A program made the translations under genes and the position numbers. Below, piece after piece: positions 37,409 to 46,305 of a DNA stretch of 64,000 bases. The stretch is taken from NCBI GenBank assembly GCA_963828285.1, contig CAWHEB010000001.1, forward strand, positions 558,001 through 622,000, given 5' to 3'. This DNA is from DAIOEK01 sp963828285. GTDB taxonomy: Bacteria; Chloroflexota; Anaerolineae; Anaerolineales; Anaerolineaceae. Under the pieces are notes generated by a model. It was not told where the DNA came from, did no database searches, and saw only the letters and a list, made by a program, of their open reading frames with translations. How positions within the stretch are numbered: position 1 is the first letter of the stretch; each line of letters begins with the position of its first letter.

Positions 37409-38506
37409 TCAATGATTTAATGTTTTGTATCCTGATCCTGAAATGATCATGATCACCGGTGGGTTAAGGATAGCTTTTGTCTCCTGATAAACTGCCCAAG
37501 GTAATGCTGAAGTTGGTTCAACGAAGATCCCCAATGTTGCCAGTTTTGCCCTATTTGGGAAAATTTTGTCTTCAGATACTGATACTATCTTACCATCAAT
37601 TTGTTTCAACATAGACAAAATTTTTGTCCCGCGAACCGGTTTACTAACGCTAACTCCCTCTGCAGTTGTTGGTTTTGGTAGGTAGTTAGGGTCGATCACC
37701 ATGTCAGGATATGCTGAAGCAATCGGTGAACAATTCTCAGATTGGACACCGATCATCATGGGCATGGAATCAAGTATTTTTGCCTCAACCAAACTTTGAA
37801 ATCCATAGATCAAACCCAAAAAGAGGTTCCCGTGACCTGCCGGGGAAATGATTGTTCCTACATTTCCACCTGTCTGGAGGGTTATTTCATACGCGATAGT
37901 GGCTATACCTAGCATCCCAAATGGCTGATAAGCATGGCTCGCGTATGGAATTCCGCTTTGGGCAGCATCCATTACTCTAACGGCAGCATTTGCCCTGGGA
38001 CCTGGTACCGGTACAACTTCGGCGCCAAACATCTCAATCTGTTTTCTTTTTGCACCAGAAGCGGAATCTGGGATGAAAACCCTTCCATGAATGCCTACCC
38101 TGGCACAGTATGCCGCGTAGGAGGCACCCGCATTACCAGATGAATCTTCCACAGCGTATTTAATGCCACGCTCAATCAGATGAGCGATCAATACAGACGA
38201 GCCTCTATCTTTATACGATGCGGTCGGGTTATGAGATTCTAATTTGAACGCTGCATTCTCTGTAGGGTGCCAGATTAATGGTGTATTTCCTTCTCCTATC
38301 GAAATTGCTGAGTGGTCCTTTGTCAAACCGAACGAATACTGATACTTCCACAAACCAGGTTTTTTGTAATCGATTCTTCCCGAATCAAATATTGGGAAGG
38401 TATTGAAATCGTAGACACCCCCACATTGTTGACAAATGTATGGCAATCCCTTCTCCGGGTATGGATTGCCACAATCAACACAACGGATATCGAGATGCGT
38501 TTTCAT
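37409..38506 (-). CDS. thrC: Threonine synthase
   Basis: 365 residues. An N-terminal Cys4 ribbon (C9-X2-C12 and C25-X2-C28) precedes the fold-type II PLP domain, with the Schiff-base lysine in NPTASYKDRGSSVL, the Ser/Asn loop EDSSGNAGASYAAY and the phosphate-binding GHGNLF region. It converts O-phosphohomoserine to threonine. The alternative, a related PLP lyase, is less likely given the zinc-ribbon plus SYKDRG pattern. Its start overlaps the moaD-moaE stop (TAATG). Confidence 0.9.
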   Translation of the reverse strand: MKTHLDIRCVDCGNPYPEKGLPYICQQCGGVYDFNTFPIFDSGRIDYKKPGLWKYQYSFGLTKDHSAISIGEGNTPLIWHPTENAAFKLESHNPTASYKDRGSSVLIAHLIERGIKYAVEDSSGNAGASYAAYCARVGIHGRVFIPDSASGAKRKQIEMFGAEVVPVPGPRANAAVRVMDAAQSGIPYASHAYQPFGMLGIATIAYEITLQTGGNVGTIISPAGHGNLFLGLIYGFQSLVEAKILDSMPMMIGVQSENCSPIASAYPDMVIDPNYLPKPTTAEGVSVSKPVRGTKILSMLKQIDGKIVSVSEDKIFPNRAKLATLGIFVEPTSALPWAVYQETKAILNPPVIMIISGSGYKTLNH

Positions 38507-39216
38507 TATTTAGGATGATAGGATCCTTCAACCCATTCCTCACCGTCAGGACCATTTTCTTTTTTCCAGACTGGTACGATCTCTTTCATTCGATCTATTC
38601 CGTATCTGGCTGCTTCAAAACATCCTTCAGTTCGATGACCTGTTGTAACTCCAATCGCTATAGTCATTTCCTTTGGGTTAAGTTTACCTATTCTCTGCAC
38701 CATAAATATCCCATAGATTGCAGGCCATTTAGCCCGCATCTCATTGGCAATTTGACCCATGATCTTTTCAGCCATTGGTTGATATGCTTCATACTCAAGG
38801 CGATCGGTTTTAGGGTGCAGGCTACCGGGTGATACTCCCCTGACAAATCCATTGAAAATCACAGCTGCTCCGGTTGAAGGATCTTGAATTTCCTTAACCA
38901 GTTCATTTAGGTCAGGTTCATCTTCGCAAATCAAGGTGATTGTTGGGAATTCCCCATTGCCACCAGAAACTGGTGGGAAGACAGCTACTTCATCACCACT
39001 CTTGAATGATTGTTTAAGATCAGAATATTCATGGTTTACTGCAAAAAGAAAATGCTCGAATCTTCCGTTGCCATTGGGATACTTATTGATTAATATATTG
39101 ACCAGATCAGACAATGTTGCTGTGTCTTCCAGGTTGATTGTTTCAGATTTGATTCCGGTTAGTTCGCGTGCTGATGCAAAATATTTAATGTTGATGACAA
39201 TTCTGGCGTTACTCAT
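38506..39216 (-). CDS. MoaD-MoaE fusion, molybdopterin synthase
   Basis: 236 residues. Residues 1-86 form a MoaD-like beta-grasp domain ending in Gly85-Gly86 (FPPVSGG). The rest is MoaE (GAAVIFNGFVRG, YEAYQPMAEKIM, VQRIGKLNPKEM, the RTEGCFEAARYGIDRMK helix and the active-site Lys in VPVWKKE). MoaD needs a free C-terminal GG for thiocarboxylation, so the fusion must be cut after Gly86 or work differently; MoaX of mycobacteria is a known fusion of this kind. It overlaps moaC by 8 bp. Confidence 0.93.
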   Translation of the reverse strand: MSNARIVINIKYFASARELTGIKSETINLEDTATLSDLVNILINKYPNGNGRFEHFLFAVNHEYSDLKQSFKSGDEVAVFPPVSGGNGEFPTITLICEDEPDLNELVKEIQDPSTGAAVIFNGFVRGVSPGSLHPKTDRLEYEAYQPMAEKIMGQIANEMRAKWPAIYGIFMVQRIGKLNPKEMTIAIGVTTGHRTEGCFEAARYGIDRMKEIVPVWKKENGPDGEEWVEGSYHPK

Positions 39217-39691
39217 TTACGATGTCTCCGCTTTTACCACCATGTTTTTCAATCAAGCGGATTTTTTCAATCACCGCATCCTTTTGAACAGCCTTGATCA
39301 TGTCATAAATTGTTAAAGCTGCAATCGAGACCGCCGTTAATGCTTCCATTTCAGCACCGGTTCGGTCAAATGTCTTAATTGTTGAACGGATCTGTACACC
39401 GGGCAAGGCCTCATCCAAAGTAAGGTTGACCAGGATTTGATTTACTTGAATCGGATGGCATAGAGGGATCAAATCTGATGTCTTTTTTCCTGCAAGTATT
39501 CCTGCAATTTGCGCAACTCCCAGGGCATCCCCCTTTTTTAATTGACCAGCTTTAAGAATCTGATATGTACTTTGGTTTAATTTAATCTGTCCACCGGCAA
39601 TGGCTATACGCTCCGTGGGATCTTTCGCGGAAATATCGACCATGTGAGCTTTTCCATCATCAGATAAATGGGTGAGTTTTTGATTTTTCAT
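39209..39691 (-). CDS. moaC: Cyclic pyranopterin monophosphate synthase MoaC
   Basis: 160 residues from ATG 39691. Hallmarks are KAHMVDISAKDPTERIAIA, the active-site DLIPLCHPI and TGAEMEALTAVSIAALTIYDM. It catalyses the second step of molybdenum cofactor synthesis with MoaA, which is not in this window. A longer in-frame extension to 39805 is rejected because it covers the scpA promoter. The start looks leaderless, with TATAAT ending 6 nt before the ATG. It is first in a moaC-moaDE-thrC-rnc-smc run. Confidence 0.95.
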   Translation of the reverse strand: MKNQKLTHLSDDGKAHMVDISAKDPTERIAIAGGQIKLNQSTYQILKAGQLKKGDALGVAQIAGILAGKKTSDLIPLCHPIQVNQILVNLTLDEALPGVQIRSTIKTFDRTGAEMEALTAVSIAALTIYDMIKAVQKDAVIEKIRLIEKHGGKSGDIVNE

Positions 39692-39697
39692 GTAATT

Positions 39698-39703
39698 ATT
39701 ATA
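39698..39703 (-). promoter_or_regulatory. -10 element of moaC, predicted leaderless
   Basis: Minus-strand TATAAT with 6 nt to the ATG at 39691; +1 would coincide with the A of the start codon. No ribosome site is present. Confidence 0.65.
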
Positions 39704-39747
39704 CCGAAGCCGGTCAGACATCGCTAATAAAATCGGAGAGTTTGTCA

Positions 39748-39756
39748 TGCTATAAT
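39748..39756 (+). promoter_or_regulatory. Extended -10 of scpA, predicted leaderless
   Basis: TGC-TATAAT, then 7 nt to the ATG at 39764. It is part of GTCATGCTATAAT, an identical 13-mer to the promoter at 46874-46886. No clear -35 and no ribosome site. Confidence 0.65.
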
Positions 39757-39763
39757 ACCGGAT

Positions 39764-40543
39764 ATGGCAAATCTTCCTCAGGCTGGTCGAACCGATAAAT
39801 ATCAAATTAATACCGGTGTCTATGAAGGACCGCTGGACCTTTTATTAAGTCTGATCGAAAACGCTGAGTTGGATATCACCAGCGTATCTCTATCCCAAGT
39901 CACTGACCAATATATTGAATATCTCGAAAAGATTGAATATAAAGACCCCACTGAGATCTCCTATTTTTTAGTCGTTGCTGCAAAACTGATCCAAATTAAA
40001 TCAGAAAGACTTTTACCTTCTCCTCCAATTCGCGAACCAGGAGAAGAGGATCCGGCAGAAGTATTGGCTGCTCAGCTACTTTTATATAAAAGGTTCAAGT
40101 CGATTGCAATTCAACTTGGAGTAAGGGAAGATCAGAGACTAACTTCATTCTTACATATTGCTCCAGACATCAAGGTAGAAGGAATCCTGGACCTAACTGG
40201 AGTAACCATCGCCGATCTGCTGGAAGCCGCGAAATCGATCCTGCAGAACCAAACAATTGATACTTTTGGTGCAAAAGTTATTACCCTTTCGCGTGTCACA
40301 ATTCGAGAAAAGATTGGTCTTATTATTTCCGCATTGCGTGAAAAACAGAAAATCACTTTTGAATCCATCATTCAAGAAAAGAATAACCGGTTGGAAAAGG
40401 TAGTTACGTTTCTCGCCCTACTGGAACTTGTAAAACAACATGTGATCGAAACTCATCAGGATTCACTTTTTTCTGAAATTTCCTTGCAGGCTATTGGTGA
40501 CCTCTCAGAAAATACTGATTACCAACTTGAGTTTGGCGAGTAA
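39764..40543 (+). CDS. scpA: Segregation and condensation protein A
   Basis: 259 residues. The kleisin N-terminus reads YEGPLDLLLSLIENAELDITSVSLSQVTDQY, followed by YFLVVAAKLIQIKSERLLP and a winged-helix C-terminus (VTFLALLELVKQHVI) that binds the SMC head. It bridges SMC and ScpB in condensin. It is transcribed divergently from moaC and appears leaderless. It is not linked to scpB, which is 6.5 kb away. Confidence 0.95.
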   Translation: MANLPQAGRTDKYQINTGVYEGPLDLLLSLIENAELDITSVSLSQVTDQYIEYLEKIEYKDPTEISYFLVVAAKLIQIKSERLLPSPPIREPGEEDPAEVLAAQLLLYKRFKSIAIQLGVREDQRLTSFLHIAPDIKVEGILDLTGVTIADLLEAAKSILQNQTIDTFGAKVITLSRVTIREKIGLIISALREKQKITFESIIQEKNNRLEKVVTFLALLELVKQHVIETHQDSLFSEISLQAIGDLSENTDYQLEFGE

Positions 40544-40586
40544 TCCTCTACAAACATCATACGGGAATAGCCCTCTGTGATAAATA

Positions 40587-40595
40587 TGCTATAAT
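40587..40595 (+). promoter_or_regulatory. Extended -10 of the DUF948-like gene, predicted leaderless
   Basis: TGC-TATAAT followed by 6 nt (TTTAAT) and the ATG at 40602; the +1 is expected on the A of ATG. Confidence 0.65.
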
Positions 40596-40601
40596 TTTAA
40601 T

Positions 40602-41051
40602 ATGACTGAAGATCAGTTAACTCCCCCTGAAATACAACCAGATATGGAAAATACCCAAAGTGGGAATTCTAGTGACAACAAGAAGACGTTGATCATAATA
40701 GTCTTGATCGTACTACTTGTACTGGCTGGAATAATCGCAGGTGTCTTAGCCCTATCGGGTATGGATAGTGATGGCACCGGAAAAGTAAGGGATATTTTCA
40801 TCATTTTTATGGCGGTAGAGTTTTTAGTCATTGGCATTGCACTTGTAGTATTGATCGTTCAGCTTGCATCTTTGATAAATCTACTTAACAATGAAGTGCG
40901 ACCAATCTTGAAATCGACAAGTGAAACTGTAAACCACCTGAAAGGTACCACTCAATTCTTGAGCGACAATTTGGCAGCTCCGGTAATTAAATTGAATGAA
41001 TACCTCGCAGGTATCAAAAAAGCATTGGATATGCTCAAGATATTTCGCTAA
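40602..41051 (+). CDS. DUF948/YtxG-like two-helix membrane protein
   Basis: 149 residues. An acidic N-terminus is followed by two membrane helices (about 28-50 and 65-88) and a C-terminal amphipathic segment (LNNEVRPILKSTSETVNHLK and on), the pattern of DUF948/YtxG proteins. The next gene encodes a YtxH protein, and YtxG-YtxH pairs are common in Firmicutes, often linked to envelope stress. Function is not established. Confidence 0.72.
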   Translation: MTEDQLTPPEIQPDMENTQSGNSSDNKKTLIIIVLIVLLVLAGIIAGVLALSGMDSDGTGKVRDIFIIFMAVEFLVIGIALVVLIVQLASLINLLNNEVRPILKSTSETVNHLKGTTQFLSDNLAAPVIKLNEYLAGIKKALDMLKIFR

Positions 41052-41084
41052 ATCAAGCAAGTTATATTTTGAAAGGAGATTTCT

Positions 41085-41477
41085 ATGTCTGACAGAACTG
41101 ACTTTGGTGCATTCTTAATTGGATTTGTGGTTGGCGGACTTACAGGTGCTGCAGTAGCTCTTTTGATGGCCCCTCAAACCGGTGAAGAAACAAGAACACT
41201 GATCAAAGAAAAATCAATTGAATTAAAAGACAAAGCTGAAGATACCTATGAGGATGTATATAAACGCGCAGAAGTCTTAGCTGCAGATGTAAAAGTCAAA
41301 GCTGGTGAAGTTGTAAAGGATGTCCGCACAACCGCAGAGGACGTTTACAAGGATGTCCGTGTCAAAGCGGGAGATCTTACTAGTCGTGGGCAGGTAGTTC
41401 TTGATCAGCAAAAAGCAAAAGCTGAAGAAGTGGTAAAAAAAGTCAGGAAGTCTGAACCTAAACAAGCCACTGAATGA
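41085..41477 (+). CDS. YtxH-domain protein
   Basis: 130 residues. The N-terminal membrane helix with small residues (FLIGFVVGGLTGAAVALLMA, then PQTGEETR) is the YtxH signature. The rest is a charged helical repeat (VKVKAGEVVKDVRTTAEDVY, VYKDVRVKAGDL) resembling LEA/apolipoprotein-type amphipathic repeats. A strong gaaaggaga ribosome site is present. It is likely a stress-related inner-membrane protein, co-transcribed with the DUF948-like gene and ended by a bidirectional terminator. Confidence 0.85.
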   Translation: MSDRTDFGAFLIGFVVGGLTGAAVALLMAPQTGEETRTLIKEKSIELKDKAEDTYEDVYKRAEVLAADVKVKAGEVVKDVRTTAEDVYKDVRVKAGDLTSRGQVVLDQQKAKAEEVVKKVRKSEPKQATE

Positions 41478-41496
41478 AAGTCAAAAGAGTAAAATA

Positions 41497-41523
41497 AATA
41501 CGCTCCCCTTGAGGGAGCGTATT
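41497..41523. terminator. Bidirectional terminator between ytxH-like and nnrD/E genes
   Basis: AATACGCTCCC-cttga-GGGAGCGTATT, an 11-bp perfect stem with AT-rich flanks, ending on the plus strand in ATTATTATTA and touching the convergent stop codon. Confidence 0.9.
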
Positions 41524-41527
41524 ATTA

Positions 41528-43141
41528 TTAATCGTATTTTGTTATTGAATCAATTACCTTCCCGATTCCATCAATCAGATCCAAAGGTAAAACAGACATT
41601 GGGCTTCCCGTCTGTGTTTTTGCCAACTTTGCAGCTGCCCCATGGAGGTACACCCCAATACAGGCGGCATGGTATGGGTTCACTTTTTGTGCCAATAATC
41701 CACCAATAATACCAGCAAGTACATCACCAGACCCGGCGTGGGCTAACGCTGTTGTCATCACAGGTAAAATACTAAATTGGCCAGTAGGATTGGCAACTAC
41801 GGTACCCGCCCCTTTGAGTACAACTACTTGTTTCCATTTTTTTGAATATTCCCTACAATAATGAACCCGATCTAGTTGGATCTCCTCGACAGTTATTCCT
41901 GTCAGTAGTGCCATCTCGCCTGGGTGAGGGGTAAGTACATTCCCATTTGAGAGATGTTTTTCCCAGTCTTTTATTATTGACAGTGCCTTTAATCCTTCGG
42001 CATCGATCACCATCGGTGGTTGGGTGCCTTGATCCGTTATTTGAGGAACTTGAGGTGCTGATCCAAAACCCATGGTGGTTTGTTTTTGACTGGTGTGTTG
42101 TAATAGCAGTGATTCTACAAACTTCGAAATCTGTTGTCCGTTCCCGATACCAGGACCAAGCACGACCGATGAAAAATCGGGAAGGATCTTGCGAATGTTA
42201 TCACTTGATCCGGGTTCAATCATACCGTCATATTCGGACAACAACTCCCAGGTCACTTCTGGAATCAAAGAAGCCATACTTTGTTGGACTCTTTGGGGGG
42301 CAGCTATGGTCACCAATCCCGAACCAGTTCTGCCTGCAGCTTTAGCCGCTAGTGCGGGAGCACCAACATAATTTGCACTTCCGCCAATTATGAGAGTTTT
42401 TCCGAAAGTACCTTTATGCCCATCAGCATTCCGTACAGGCATCCAAGAAAAGAATAATTCGGAAGTGATGACATCCCCCAACTCTTTCGACCATGCCGGA
42501 AGTACTTTTTCAAGACCAATATCGACTATAGAAAATTCATTGCATTCTATCAAAGCAGGGTACTTGAGTAATCCGTCCTTAACGGCAGCCATACATACAG
42601 TCAGGTCAGCTCTAAGGATATTTTCTGGAATTTCACCCGTTTCGCAGTCAATTCCTGAAGGGCAATCTACCGCGATGACAACCGGTCTGATTGGATGATA
42701 CTTTAGATCATTAATTATTTGCAGAACCAATTTTGCCAAGTCAGGTTTTAACGGTGGTTTACCCCCGGTTCCCAATAGTCCATCCAATACAATATCGAAT
42801 TGTGGCATTTCACGCACTTTACCTGGTGAAATGATGGTTCCACCTGCATCCTCAAATATTTTTACCATCTCAGGTAGGTTTTCACTGGATTTATAAAGTA
42901 TTGCGTATGTTTGCCATCCGGATTTTTGTAATAAAGTTAATGCTATTAGAGTATCTCCTCCATTGTTACCGGAACCAACCAATCCCAAAATATTTAATGG
43001 AATTCCCGTTTTAGAAAATCGCTCTTGAATAACCCTTGCGAGCCCAGTTCCTGCGTTTTGCATCATATCTGCATAGGAAAGTCCTGCTTCATTGGCTTTT
43101 TTTTCAATAGATATCATTTCCGTAACACTGATGAGTTTCAT
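41528..43141 (-). CDS. nnrD: Bifunctional NAD(P)H-hydrate epimerase / dehydratase
   Basis: 537 residues from ATG 43141 (GGAGG 6 nt upstream). The N-terminal YjeF epimerase domain (about 1-215) has VGSGNNGGDTLIAL and VAVDCPSGIDCETGE. The C-terminal ribokinase-like dehydratase (about 230-537) has KTLIIGGSANYVGAPALAA, VLTPHPGEMALLTG and the catalytic HAGSGDVLAGIIGGLLAQ. It repairs hydrated NAD(P)H. Length and order match the standard fusion. The longer frame to 43225 has no ribosome site. Confidence 0.95.
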   Translation of the reverse strand: MKLISVTEMISIEKKANEAGLSYADMMQNAGTGLARVIQERFSKTGIPLNILGLVGSGNNGGDTLIALTLLQKSGWQTYAILYKSSENLPEMVKIFEDAGGTIISPGKVREMPQFDIVLDGLLGTGGKPPLKPDLAKLVLQIINDLKYHPIRPVVIAVDCPSGIDCETGEIPENILRADLTVCMAAVKDGLLKYPALIECNEFSIVDIGLEKVLPAWSKELGDVITSELFFSWMPVRNADGHKGTFGKTLIIGGSANYVGAPALAAKAAGRTGSGLVTIAAPQRVQQSMASLIPEVTWELLSEYDGMIEPGSSDNIRKILPDFSSVVLGPGIGNGQQISKFVESLLLQHTSQKQTTMGFGSAPQVPQITDQGTQPPMVIDAEGLKALSIIKDWEKHLSNGNVLTPHPGEMALLTGITVEEIQLDRVHYCREYSKKWKQVVVLKGAGTVVANPTGQFSILPVMTTALAHAGSGDVLAGIIGGLLAQKVNPYHAACIGVYLHGAAAKLAKTQTGSPMSVLPLDLIDGIGKVIDSITKYD

Positions 43142-43282
43142 CCACGCCTCCGAATGTTCATTACATTCATTATATGCCTTAGAAGGTTTGCCGCATGCCC
43201 CTTCTTTATACACACTTGGAACCATTGCTCAACCTTGCGATTTTACGGTTTGTCGTCTATCCTTAAGCAGCACTGCGGAAAA

Positions 43283-43307
43283 TTAAAAAAAAGCCGCAAA
43301 AGCGGCT
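43283..43307 (-). terminator. Terminator of tRNA-Leu
   Basis: On the minus strand AGCCGC-TTTT-GCGGCT is followed by eight T residues, 8 bp after the mature tRNA 3' end. Confidence 0.9.
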
Positions 43308-43314
43308 AACTCAG

Positions 43315-43396
43315 TGCGCTGGGGGGGACTTGAACCCCCACGCCTTGCGGCACATGGCCCTCAACCATGCCTGTCTGCCAATTCCAGCACCAGCGC
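43315..43396 (-). tRNA. tRNA-Leu (anticodon GAG)
   Basis: An 82-nt class II tRNA on the minus strand. The acceptor GCGCTGG pairs with CCAGCGC, with discriminator A. The anticodon stem CATGG/CCATG encloses the loop TTGAGGG, giving anticodon GAG; a long variable arm (TGCCGCAAGGCG) follows and the T-arm is GGGGG-TTCAAGT-CCCCC. CCA is not encoded. It is a single gene with its own terminator. Confidence 0.95.
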
Positions 43397-43480
43397 AAAA
43401 GCATTGCAATTATAACCATCATTAGGTGCTTGTCAAGGAACTGTTTTTTTATCATCTTTCTTTTCATCCAAGGAGTAGAC

Positions 43481-44491
43481 ATGACTGTAATTCTTGATGC
43501 AATGGGTAGTGACCGGCATCCGGAGCCGGAGGTTTTAGCCGCAATTCTATTTACAAGAGAATTCAAAGAAGAATTGATATTAGTCGGGAATGAAAATGAA
43601 ATAAAACCATTGATGGAAAAAAATGGTGGGACGGGTTTACAGATTCGAGTTGTTCATGCTGCAGAAGTATTAGAGATGGAAGATAAACCTGTAGAAAACG
43701 CCCGAAAAAAAGCTCAGAACTCGATGGCTGTTGGTATGGATCTATTGAAATCAGGAGATGGCCAAGCTTTCGTCACAGCTGGCAACACTGGCGGAGCGAT
43801 GGTGAATGCTCTTCTGAAACTTGGACGGATCAAAGGAGTCCTAAGACCTGCCCTTTCAGCGATCTTCCCTGTCCAGGGTGGTAAATGTGTCGTCTTAGAT
43901 ATTGGTGCAAATGCAGAATGTAAACCAGAATTCCTTCTTGAATTTGCCATCATGGGAAGTATCTACGCGCAAAAGTTATTGAAAATAGAAAATCCAAGGG
44001 TTGGTCTACTTTCAAATGGAGAAGAGGCTGGTAAAGGAAATCAGTTGGTCAAGGACACTTACCCTCTGTTAAAAAATGCTCCGATCAACTTTATTGGAAA
44101 TGTCGAAGGCAAAGAATTATTTGGCGGTGCAGCAGATGTCGTAGTGACCGATGGATTTACTGGAAATGTTTTATTGAAAACCAGTGAATCAGTTGCCCGT
44201 CTGATGTCAAACGTTCTTAAAGAAGGTCTGATGTCCACCCCAATCACAAAAATCGGTGCCTTGCTCGCCAAACCTGCCTTCACACGAATTAAGCAAATGA
44301 TGGATCCCGCAGAAACCGGTGCCGCTCCACTTTTAGGGTTGGATGGGCTGGTCTTCGTAGGTCACGGACGGTCGGATGAAAGAGCAATGTACAACGCAAT
44401 TAAAGTAGCCCGCACGGCGATCAGTGTCGATCTATTAAATGCCATGCGAGGTGCAATTCAAGATCAGATATCAAGATTACCCATCCCATAA
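43481..44491 (+). CDS. plsX: Phosphate acyltransferase PlsX
   Basis: 336 residues from ATG 43481, with aaggag 6 nt upstream. Family strings are VILDAMGSDRHPEPE, the AFVTAGNTGGAMVNAL loop, GGKCVVLDIGANAECKPE and VVTDGFTGNVLLKTSE. It converts acyl-ACP to acyl-phosphate for phospholipid synthesis. The usual fab neighbours are absent. A longer in-frame extension to 43367 runs through the tRNA and is rejected. The next gene starts 14 bp downstream. Confidence 0.96.
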   Translation: MTVILDAMGSDRHPEPEVLAAILFTREFKEELILVGNENEIKPLMEKNGGTGLQIRVVHAAEVLEMEDKPVENARKKAQNSMAVGMDLLKSGDGQAFVTAGNTGGAMVNALLKLGRIKGVLRPALSAIFPVQGGKCVVLDIGANAECKPEFLLEFAIMGSIYAQKLLKIENPRVGLLSNGEEAGKGNQLVKDTYPLLKNAPINFIGNVEGKELFGGAADVVVTDGFTGNVLLKTSESVARLMSNVLKEGLMSTPITKIGALLAKPAFTRIKQMMDPAETGAAPLLGLDGLVFVGHGRSDERAMYNAIKVARTAISVDLLNAMRGAIQDQISRLPIP

Positions 44492-44505
44492 TGTCAGGAT
44501 AACAA

Positions 44506-45222
44506 ATGAAAATCATTGAAAATACAAAACTCATTGAAAGAAACGCCAAAATTGGTAAGTATACCTTCTTCACTTCGCTGGCAATATTTGGTATCGGTCT
44601 TTATGTCTCTTTCTCCCAGCAGAGCAATAACGATCCAAAAATATTAATTTGGACAATGGCAGCCCTGATCGTCGGATATATCATTTCACAGATCAGTATT
44701 TCCTACCAAAACCGTTTTGGGAAGACACCTCGTCCGGATCAGCTAATCACCGCAGCGCTAAAGGGGATGGGCGAAAAATACACACTCTTCCATTATTCCG
44801 GTCCCGTATCCCATATGCTCATCGGACCAACCGGGGTATGGGCGATCATTCCTTTTAATCAACCCGGGATGATTATATATACAAATGGAAAATGGAAACA
44901 TAAAGGTGGAAGCTTTCTACAAAAATTCTTTGGTGGGGATAATCTCGGTCGACCAGATCTTGAAGCAGATTCTGCCATCCGAGATTTAACCAAATCCTTA
45001 TCCAATTTCTACCAGGAAGATCTGCTACCTCCCGTTCAGGCAATCCTATTATTTACTAATCCCAAGACTGAATTAGAGACACAGGAGTCTCCATTCCCAG
45101 CCGCAACCTCAAAAAAAGTTAAAGACACAATCCGCAAAACAGACAAAGCTGTAATTCTCACGGATGAAAAAGTAAAGGAATTATCCAAGAGATATGTTGA
45201 TGCGTTTGAGCAAAAGAAATAA
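44506..45222 (+). CDS. Membrane protein with degenerate NERD-like domain
   Basis: 238 residues. Two membrane helices (about 20-38 and 46-64) precede a soluble domain with a NERD-like core (HMLIGPTGVWAIIPF, then ITYTNG-type strand and WKHKGG). In active NERD nucleases the strand after GxxxI carries an acidic residue and Lys; here it reads IIPFNQPG, so catalysis is doubtful. The assignment is tentative. It is co-transcribed with plsX. Confidence 0.6.
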   Translation: MKIIENTKLIERNAKIGKYTFFTSLAIFGIGLYVSFSQQSNNDPKILIWTMAALIVGYIISQISISYQNRFGKTPRPDQLITAALKGMGEKYTLFHYSGPVSHMLIGPTGVWAIIPFNQPGMIIYTNGKWKHKGGSFLQKFFGGDNLGRPDLEADSAIRDLTKSLSNFYQEDLLPPVQAILLFTNPKTELETQESPFPAATSKKVKDTIRKTDKAVILTDEKVKELSKRYVDAFEQKK

Positions 45223-45224
45223 TA

Positions 45225-45255
45225 AAAGAGGCTGGTGTAATGCCAGCCTCTTTTT
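45225..45255. terminator. Bidirectional terminator between NERD-like gene and rluB
   Basis: AAAGAGGCTGG-tgtaatg-CCAGCCTCTTT, an 11-bp perfect stem ending in a T run, serving both converging genes. Confidence 0.92.
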
Positions 45256-45268
45256 CCAAGTCTTACGT

Positions 45269-46303
45269 CTATTTTCGAGTAGGTTTACGTGTTCGTGTTG
45301 TGGGTGAAGCATTCGGTTTCTGCCAAGTGCGTTTCGATATATTCCTATCCGCAGATCTTTCAGTAGAATCTGTAGATGTCTGCCGTATAGTCTTTTTATT
45401 AGAACTTGTATCGGGTCGTATACGCTCGGATGTTATGGTTAATGAGCGTGGTGTGCTCTTTCGTCTTGGAGGCTTGTCAGTTTTTTCTTCAATCGATTTC
45501 TTTATACGTTCTCTTTCGTTTTTTTCTCTACTGAATCCAGGTTTGTCCGTTCCTGGACTATTTTCTGATCTTCGGACTGTTTTTTTGATAGCACCACCTA
45601 ACAGATGTTGAACTTCATCAGTACCGAGATACCGCCATTCACCTGTTTTCAATGTTCCCAGTTTGACCGAACCGATCCGGATTCGTTTAATTCGAAATAC
45701 GGGTAGTCCGATCCTCGTGCCAGTTTCGCGGATTTGTCTTTTTCTACCTTCTTTAAGAATTACTCTGAGCCAGGCGCCATCAGGTAAAGTTTCAATTACT
45801 TCAACATTTGCCGGGGCTGTTCGATATCCATCTTCCAGAACCACACCTCGTCGCCAAATCTCCAACTGAGAGCTATCAGGTCGTTTTCCAACCTCAACCA
45901 GATATTCCTTCTCATGTTCATATCGAGGATGTGCCATTTTATTGGCAAAATCGCCGTCATTTGTCAGAAAGATCAAACCCTCGCTATCAAAATCAAGTCT
46001 ACCTACCGGAAAAAGCATGACATCATTAGGTACATACTTTAATACATCCGTGCGACCATCTTCCTGATTAATTGCAGATAAAACGTGGCGTGGTTTGTTT
46101 AATGCAATATAGACTTTTTGTGGAATCCTAGGAATTGGTTTGTGATCAACTTGGATCTTGTCAATAGATTGATCTGCCTTGGTTCCAAGAATTATCACTT
46201 TCCCATTTACGATAACCCGACCGGCAGCTATCAACTCTTCACAATCTCTTCTTGAACCAAATCCGGCTTGTGCCAGAATTTTTTGTACTCTCTCTTCAGT
46301 CAT
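45269..46303 (-). CDS. rluB: 23S rRNA pseudouridine synthase RluB-like
   Basis: 344 residues. An N-terminal S4 domain (RVQKILAQAGFGSRRDCEEL) is followed by the RsuA/RluB catalytic domain with the active Asp in VGRLDFDSEGLIFLTND and the KEGRKRQIRETG motif. The last 100 residues are a disordered, highly basic Arg/Lys/Ser/Thr tail, longer than needed for catalysis and probably RNA-binding. It follows scpB by 2 nt, the common scpB-rluB arrangement. Confidence 0.93.
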   Translation of the reverse strand: MTEERVQKILAQAGFGSRRDCEELIAAGRVIVNGKVIILGTKADQSIDKIQVDHKPIPRIPQKVYIALNKPRHVLSAINQEDGRTDVLKYVPNDVMLFPVGRLDFDSEGLIFLTNDGDFANKMAHPRYEHEKEYLVEVGKRPDSSQLEIWRRGVVLEDGYRTAPANVEVIETLPDGAWLRVILKEGRKRQIRETGTRIGLPVFRIKRIRIGSVKLGTLKTGEWRYLGTDEVQHLLGGAIKKTVRRSENSPGTDKPGFSREKNERERIKKSIEEKTDKPPRRKSTPRSLTITSERIRPDTSSNKKTIRQTSTDSTERSADRNISKRTWQKPNASPTTRTRKPTRK

Positions 46304-46305
46304 GA

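Noticed and set aside
39692..39805. N-terminal extension of MoaC
   Set aside because: It would overlap the scpA start and both promoters; MoaC homologs start at about the chosen Met.
43141..43225. 28-residue N-terminal extension of the NAD(P)H-hydrate repair enzyme
   Set aside because: No ribosome site precedes it, it is Cys-rich and unlike the family, and GGAGG sits correctly before ATG 43141.
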